Source of the DNA: Holtermannia corniformis
Lineage: Eukaryota; Basidiomycota; Tremellomycetes; Holtermanniales
DNA: 64,000 nt
Assembly (NCBI GenBank): GCA_001599935.1
Contig: BCIJ01000008.1
Span: 440,615 to 504,614 of the forward strand
Reading direction: 5' to 3'
The position numbers and the translations under genes were made by a program. A model generated the notes under the pieces. That model saw only the letters and a list, made by a program, of their open reading frames with translations. It was not told the DNA's origin and did no database searches. The first letter of the stretch is position 1; every line of letters starts with the position of its first letter. Shown piece by piece: positions 61,809 through 64,000 of the stretch.

Positions 61809-63542
61809 ATGGCAACCAAAGCAGAGCTCAAAGACCTCATCGATGAGTATAAGGTGACTACCAAGCAATGGTTCGACCAGTCTGTCGGGGCCCAGGCTGG
61901 AGTGTCGACCGCCATCAACGAACTCAGCGAGAGCCTCAAAATCCGGGATGATCGAATCGTCAAACTGCTCGAAGACAATCGCCGGGCGCAGGACAACAGC
62001 GAGTCGGCTCTCGCGAAGTCACTCGAAACACTCTCGGCGGCCTTGCTCACCTTCAGCCCGCGCCCACCGACCCAGCAAGCGTCGCCACCGGCAAACCCCT
62101 ATCCATCGAGCGCACCTCTGGCCCCACTCGTTACTCCCACCGCCTTGCCCACGGCCCAGCCGACCGCCTTCTCGCCTCCGACGCCTGAAGAAATCGCAAA
62201 GCAAGGGGCTGCAGAAGCTCTCAGGAAGGCCATGTCAGCCGGGGCCATTCCGGCAGGAAGCCCCAGCGAGATGGTTGCAGGGATGATGGGGAAACCGATC
62301 AGGGATGAGCCAGCGAACGTCCTCGGCCCGCATCCTGTCAAGACATCACCGTTCACCTATACGCCCGGGCCGGAACCGCAGGTCAGGGGGTTGGGGTTCG
62401 ACAACCCGCGCGTCGCCTTTGCGGAAACCGAAGGGCCTGCGTTCAACAATCGCGATTACTCCTTGCCTCGCCCGCTCACCACACCGGTGGACTTACGCCA
62501 CGTCCCGAAGGTTGAGGCCGACAGCTGTCCGCGCTTCAATCCTTACCCCACATCAACCGATCTCAAAGACCAAGGTCGCGGAGGTATTACGACTTCGCCG
62601 CGTCACTTCGTTTCTGGTTTGCTGGCTCTGTCGATGTCTTACGTCGGCACCAGCGAAGCGGAGGAGCGCGAGTATCGCAGGAGGGTGTGTCAACTGGTCC
62701 CCAGCAGACTCGACGGGGCAGCAAGGTCGTGGTACCTCGACATGCTTGACAATTCGACTCGCGTTGCTCTTGGGTCCGACCACTCGCTCAACCTCTGGAA
62801 TGCACTTCTCAGCGACCAATTCGGCAAACCGCTGGAAGAAGCCAGGAAGGAATTCAGGGACCGCAAGTGGAGGTGGGCATCGTCAAGCACTCGCGAGCGC
62901 GAGTCTGTCACCGACTTTGTGTTGGACAAGCGCCGCCTCTGGACCGAGATGCGTGGTGCAGGCCCGAACTCGATCGAATCCGACAAAGACTTCGCCTATG
63001 AGGTCATCACCTGCCTGCCGCCGTTCATGCAGTCGCAGGTCAAGATCTCAGACCCGTTCTCCCTCTCGAGGTTCATGGCACTGCTCGAGGAACAAGAGCG
63101 CCTGACGATTAACATTGACAAAGCTCTCGTCAACAAATCCGCTACTCCGCTGCTATACACCAACCAGGCGGTCTCGCAAACCTTCATGAACGCATACTTG
63201 TACGACCCGATTTCCAATAGCCCAGAGCACCTGGTGGAGGCTTTCCCGACTCGTCCGGAAAGGTCACCACGTCGCCAGCTCACGGTCTTCGACCCCTCAA
63301 AGATCAGCGAAACGGTAGACAAGAACGGCAAAGCAATTCGCACGTACACCTACCCAAGCGGCAAAACCATTATGCTCATGCGCCCGTGCGACCACTGCAA
63401 AGGCAATCACTTCAACTTCGAGTGCGAAACGCGCAAAAAGAAGGCTCGTGCGTTCGTGAGCGAGGCTCTGCTTGGCTTTGTCGAGGAAGACTTGGCGAAC
63501 GCCAACGAGGATCTCGTCGGCAACACCGCATCGGGTTTCTGA
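61809..63542 (+). CDS. Retrotransposon Gag polyprotein
   Basis: A single intronless 577-residue frame starting at an ATG in a good context (ACACCATGG). An N-terminal coiled-coil region (TKAELKDLIDEYKVTTKQWF, then ESLKIRDDRIVKLLEDNRR) and a Pro-rich linker precede the capsid-like domain: RRRVCQLVPSRLDGAARSWY, LNLWNALLSDQFGKPLEEAR, VTDFVLDKRRLWTEMRGAG, the usual retrotransposon gag pattern. A knuckle reading C-DH-C-KGN-H-FNFE-C follows (residues about 530-542), with three rather than four residues before the His. The frame ends GCA TCG GGT TTC TGA, and a second frame continues in -1 register. Its lack of introns sets it apart from the neighbouring genes. Likely a Ty3-type element. Confidence 0.85.
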   Translation: MATKAELKDLIDEYKVTTKQWFDQSVGAQAGVSTAINELSESLKIRDDRIVKLLEDNRRAQDNSESALAKSLETLSAALLTFSPRPPTQQASPPANPYPSSAPLAPLVTPTALPTAQPTAFSPPTPEEIAKQGAAEALRKAMSAGAIPAGSPSEMVAGMMGKPIRDEPANVLGPHPVKTSPFTYTPGPEPQVRGLGFDNPRVAFAETEGPAFNNRDYSLPRPLTTPVDLRHVPKVEADSCPRFNPYPTSTDLKDQGRGGITTSPRHFVSGLLALSMSYVGTSEAEEREYRRRVCQLVPSRLDGAARSWYLDMLDNSTRVALGSDHSLNLWNALLSDQFGKPLEEARKEFRDRKWRWASSSTRERESVTDFVLDKRRLWTEMRGAGPNSIESDKDFAYEVITCLPPFMQSQVKISDPFSLSRFMALLEEQERLTINIDKALVNKSATPLLYTNQAVSQTFMNAYLYDPISNSPEHLVEAFPTRPERSPRRQLTVFDPSKISETVDKNGKAIRTYTYPSGKTIMLMRPCDHCKGNHFNFECETRKKKARAFVSEALLGFVEEDLANANEDLVGNTASGF

Positions 63543-63598
63543 ACGTCCGCAACGACGCTAAACTACACGACGATGAGGGAGGTGGGACAGACGTTCAG
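63533..63598 (+). promoter_or_regulatory. Predicted -1 programmed ribosomal frameshift site
   Basis: The heptamer G GGT TTC is in the gag reading phase, fits the X XXY YYZ rule, and is immediately followed by the gag stop TGA. Sliding back one base gives GGG TTT CTG AAC, a frame open to the window end. CTGAACGTC (63539-63547) is the exact complement of GACGTTCAG (63590-63598), a 9-bp stem that could pause the ribosome. Confidence 0.65.
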
Positions 63599-64000
63599 CG
63601 ACGGGTCAACAGTGTCACAACATCTCACCTCTCAACACTCCGACCCATCAAGGCTACCGCACGAAGCCTTCAAGACGATCTGACCCTAAAGACCTCTCAA
63701 CATAATGTGATCTACCCTGTGAGCAAATCGGACGTGTCGCATACCGGAACCAATCGGGATGCTCACCCCCCGCTTTGTCTCACAGTGACTGGCGCCGGTA
63801 CAATGACGAATTGGCCCCCCACCAGTTCCGAGTGCCAGCCAGCGAGTAGATTGGGAAACAACGACGAGACCTGTGAACTGGATGCGGGTCACCCTGTGAG
63901 CAATTTGGACGTGTTGCATACCGGGACCAATCGGGATGCTCACCCTCCTCTTTGTCTCACAGTGTCTGGCATCGGTGCGGAGAAGGGCCGGCTCCCCACC
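63539..64000 (+). CDS. Start of Pol (Gag-Pol extension), -1 frame, truncated by window end
   Basis: In -1 register to gag, the frame is open from before the gag stop to position 64000 without a stop codon and without an ATG close to its beginning, so it is most easily expressed by frameshifting. The first residues are LNVRNDAKLHDDEGGGTD; no protease or reverse transcriptase motif is reached before the window ends. From 63716 it contains a tandem repeat of 59 codons (HTGTNRDAHPPLCLTV in both units). Assignment to Pol rests on position alone. Confidence 0.6.
   Translation, partial: MNVRNDAKLHDDEGGGTDVQRRVNSVTTSHLSTLRPIKATARSLQDDLTLKTSQHNVIYPVSKSDVSHTGTNRDAHPPLCLTVTGAGTMTNWPPTSSECQPASRLGNNDETCELDAGHPVSNLDVLHTGTNRDAHPPLCLTVSGIGAEKGRLPT
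63716..64000 (+). repeat. 177-bp tandem repeat inside the Pol frame
   Basis: Two units begin at 63716 and 63893 (the second is cut by the window end). The first about 75 nt of each unit are closely alike, and the period is a multiple of three. Each unit also contains a near-palindrome: CTGTGAGCAAA-like at its start and TTTGTCTCACAG about 60 nt later. Confidence 0.75.

Noticed and set aside
63430..63441. A-rich run AAAAAG in gag as an alternative slippery site
   Set aside because: In gag phase it reads CGC AAA AAG AAG, so C AAA AAG does not satisfy X XXY YYZ, and it lies far from the stop.
63686..63943. Minus-strand frame with two SIPIG(P/S)GM(Q/R)HV motifs
   Set aside because: It is the reverse reading of the tandem repeat in the Pol frame, so the repeated motif is a shadow.

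Overview
The window is nuclear DNA of a fungus, almost certainly a basidiomycete. Genes are tightly packed, carry many short introns (mostly about 44-60 nt, GT...AG, with a CTGAC/CTRAC branch site 10-20 nt before the acceptor), and encode fungal housekeeping proteins (Pmr1, Pkc1 with HR1-C2-C1-kinase layout, Ctk3, Hrd3, DUF1996-WSC). GC-rich coding, the intron style and small intergenic gaps would fit Pucciniomycotina (a Mixia-like yeast/fern parasite is one candidate), but this placement is inference and I cannot confirm a species. Gene coordinates run from start codon to stop codon and include introns; splice junctions were read by eye.

Layout. 0.6-4.4 kb: Golgi Ca2+/Mn2+ ATPase PMR1. 4.5-6.6 kb: two unrecognised proteins on the minus strand. 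7.4-14 kb: an accessory island with a broken RHS/Crinkler-like gene, an intact DUF2235 alpha/beta-hydrolase gene whose one long intron holds repeats, and a divergently oriented DUF2235-like gene that has lost the catalytic serine. Between 8.5 and 13.9 kb the island is bracketed by two direct copies of the 3' end of the ornithine aminotransferase gene. 14-20 kb: CAR2, a secreted DUF1996-WSC protein and a MARVEL-like membrane protein.

20-31 kb: a rhodanese/protein tyrosine phosphatase of the Pyp/Ptp2-3 type with two perfect CRE palindromes in its promoter region, COG4, mitochondrial methionyl-tRNA synthetase and a DUF1769 protein. 32-43 kb: an MFS transporter, CTK3, NatB subunit NAA25/MDM20 and HRD3/SEL1L. 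43-50 kb: SelO and a tandem pair of SET-domain genes, one intact with TPRs, the other shortened and frameshifted. 50-61 kb: DFR1 and a membrane-anchored lactonase whose stop codons interleave, MET22, a XRCC2-like RecA/Rad51 paralogue and PKC1.

61.5-64 kb: the 5' end of an LTR retrotransposon running off the window: a probable short LTR, a primer-binding site, a gag gene, and a downstream frame in -1 register. The gag stop codon is preceded immediately by a canonical slippery heptamer (GGGTTTC TGA) and followed by a potential 9-bp stem. The downstream frame contains a 59-codon tandem repeat. This predicted -1 programmed frameshift element is the most striking signal in the window; the DUF2235 island between duplicated CAR2 tails is the second.
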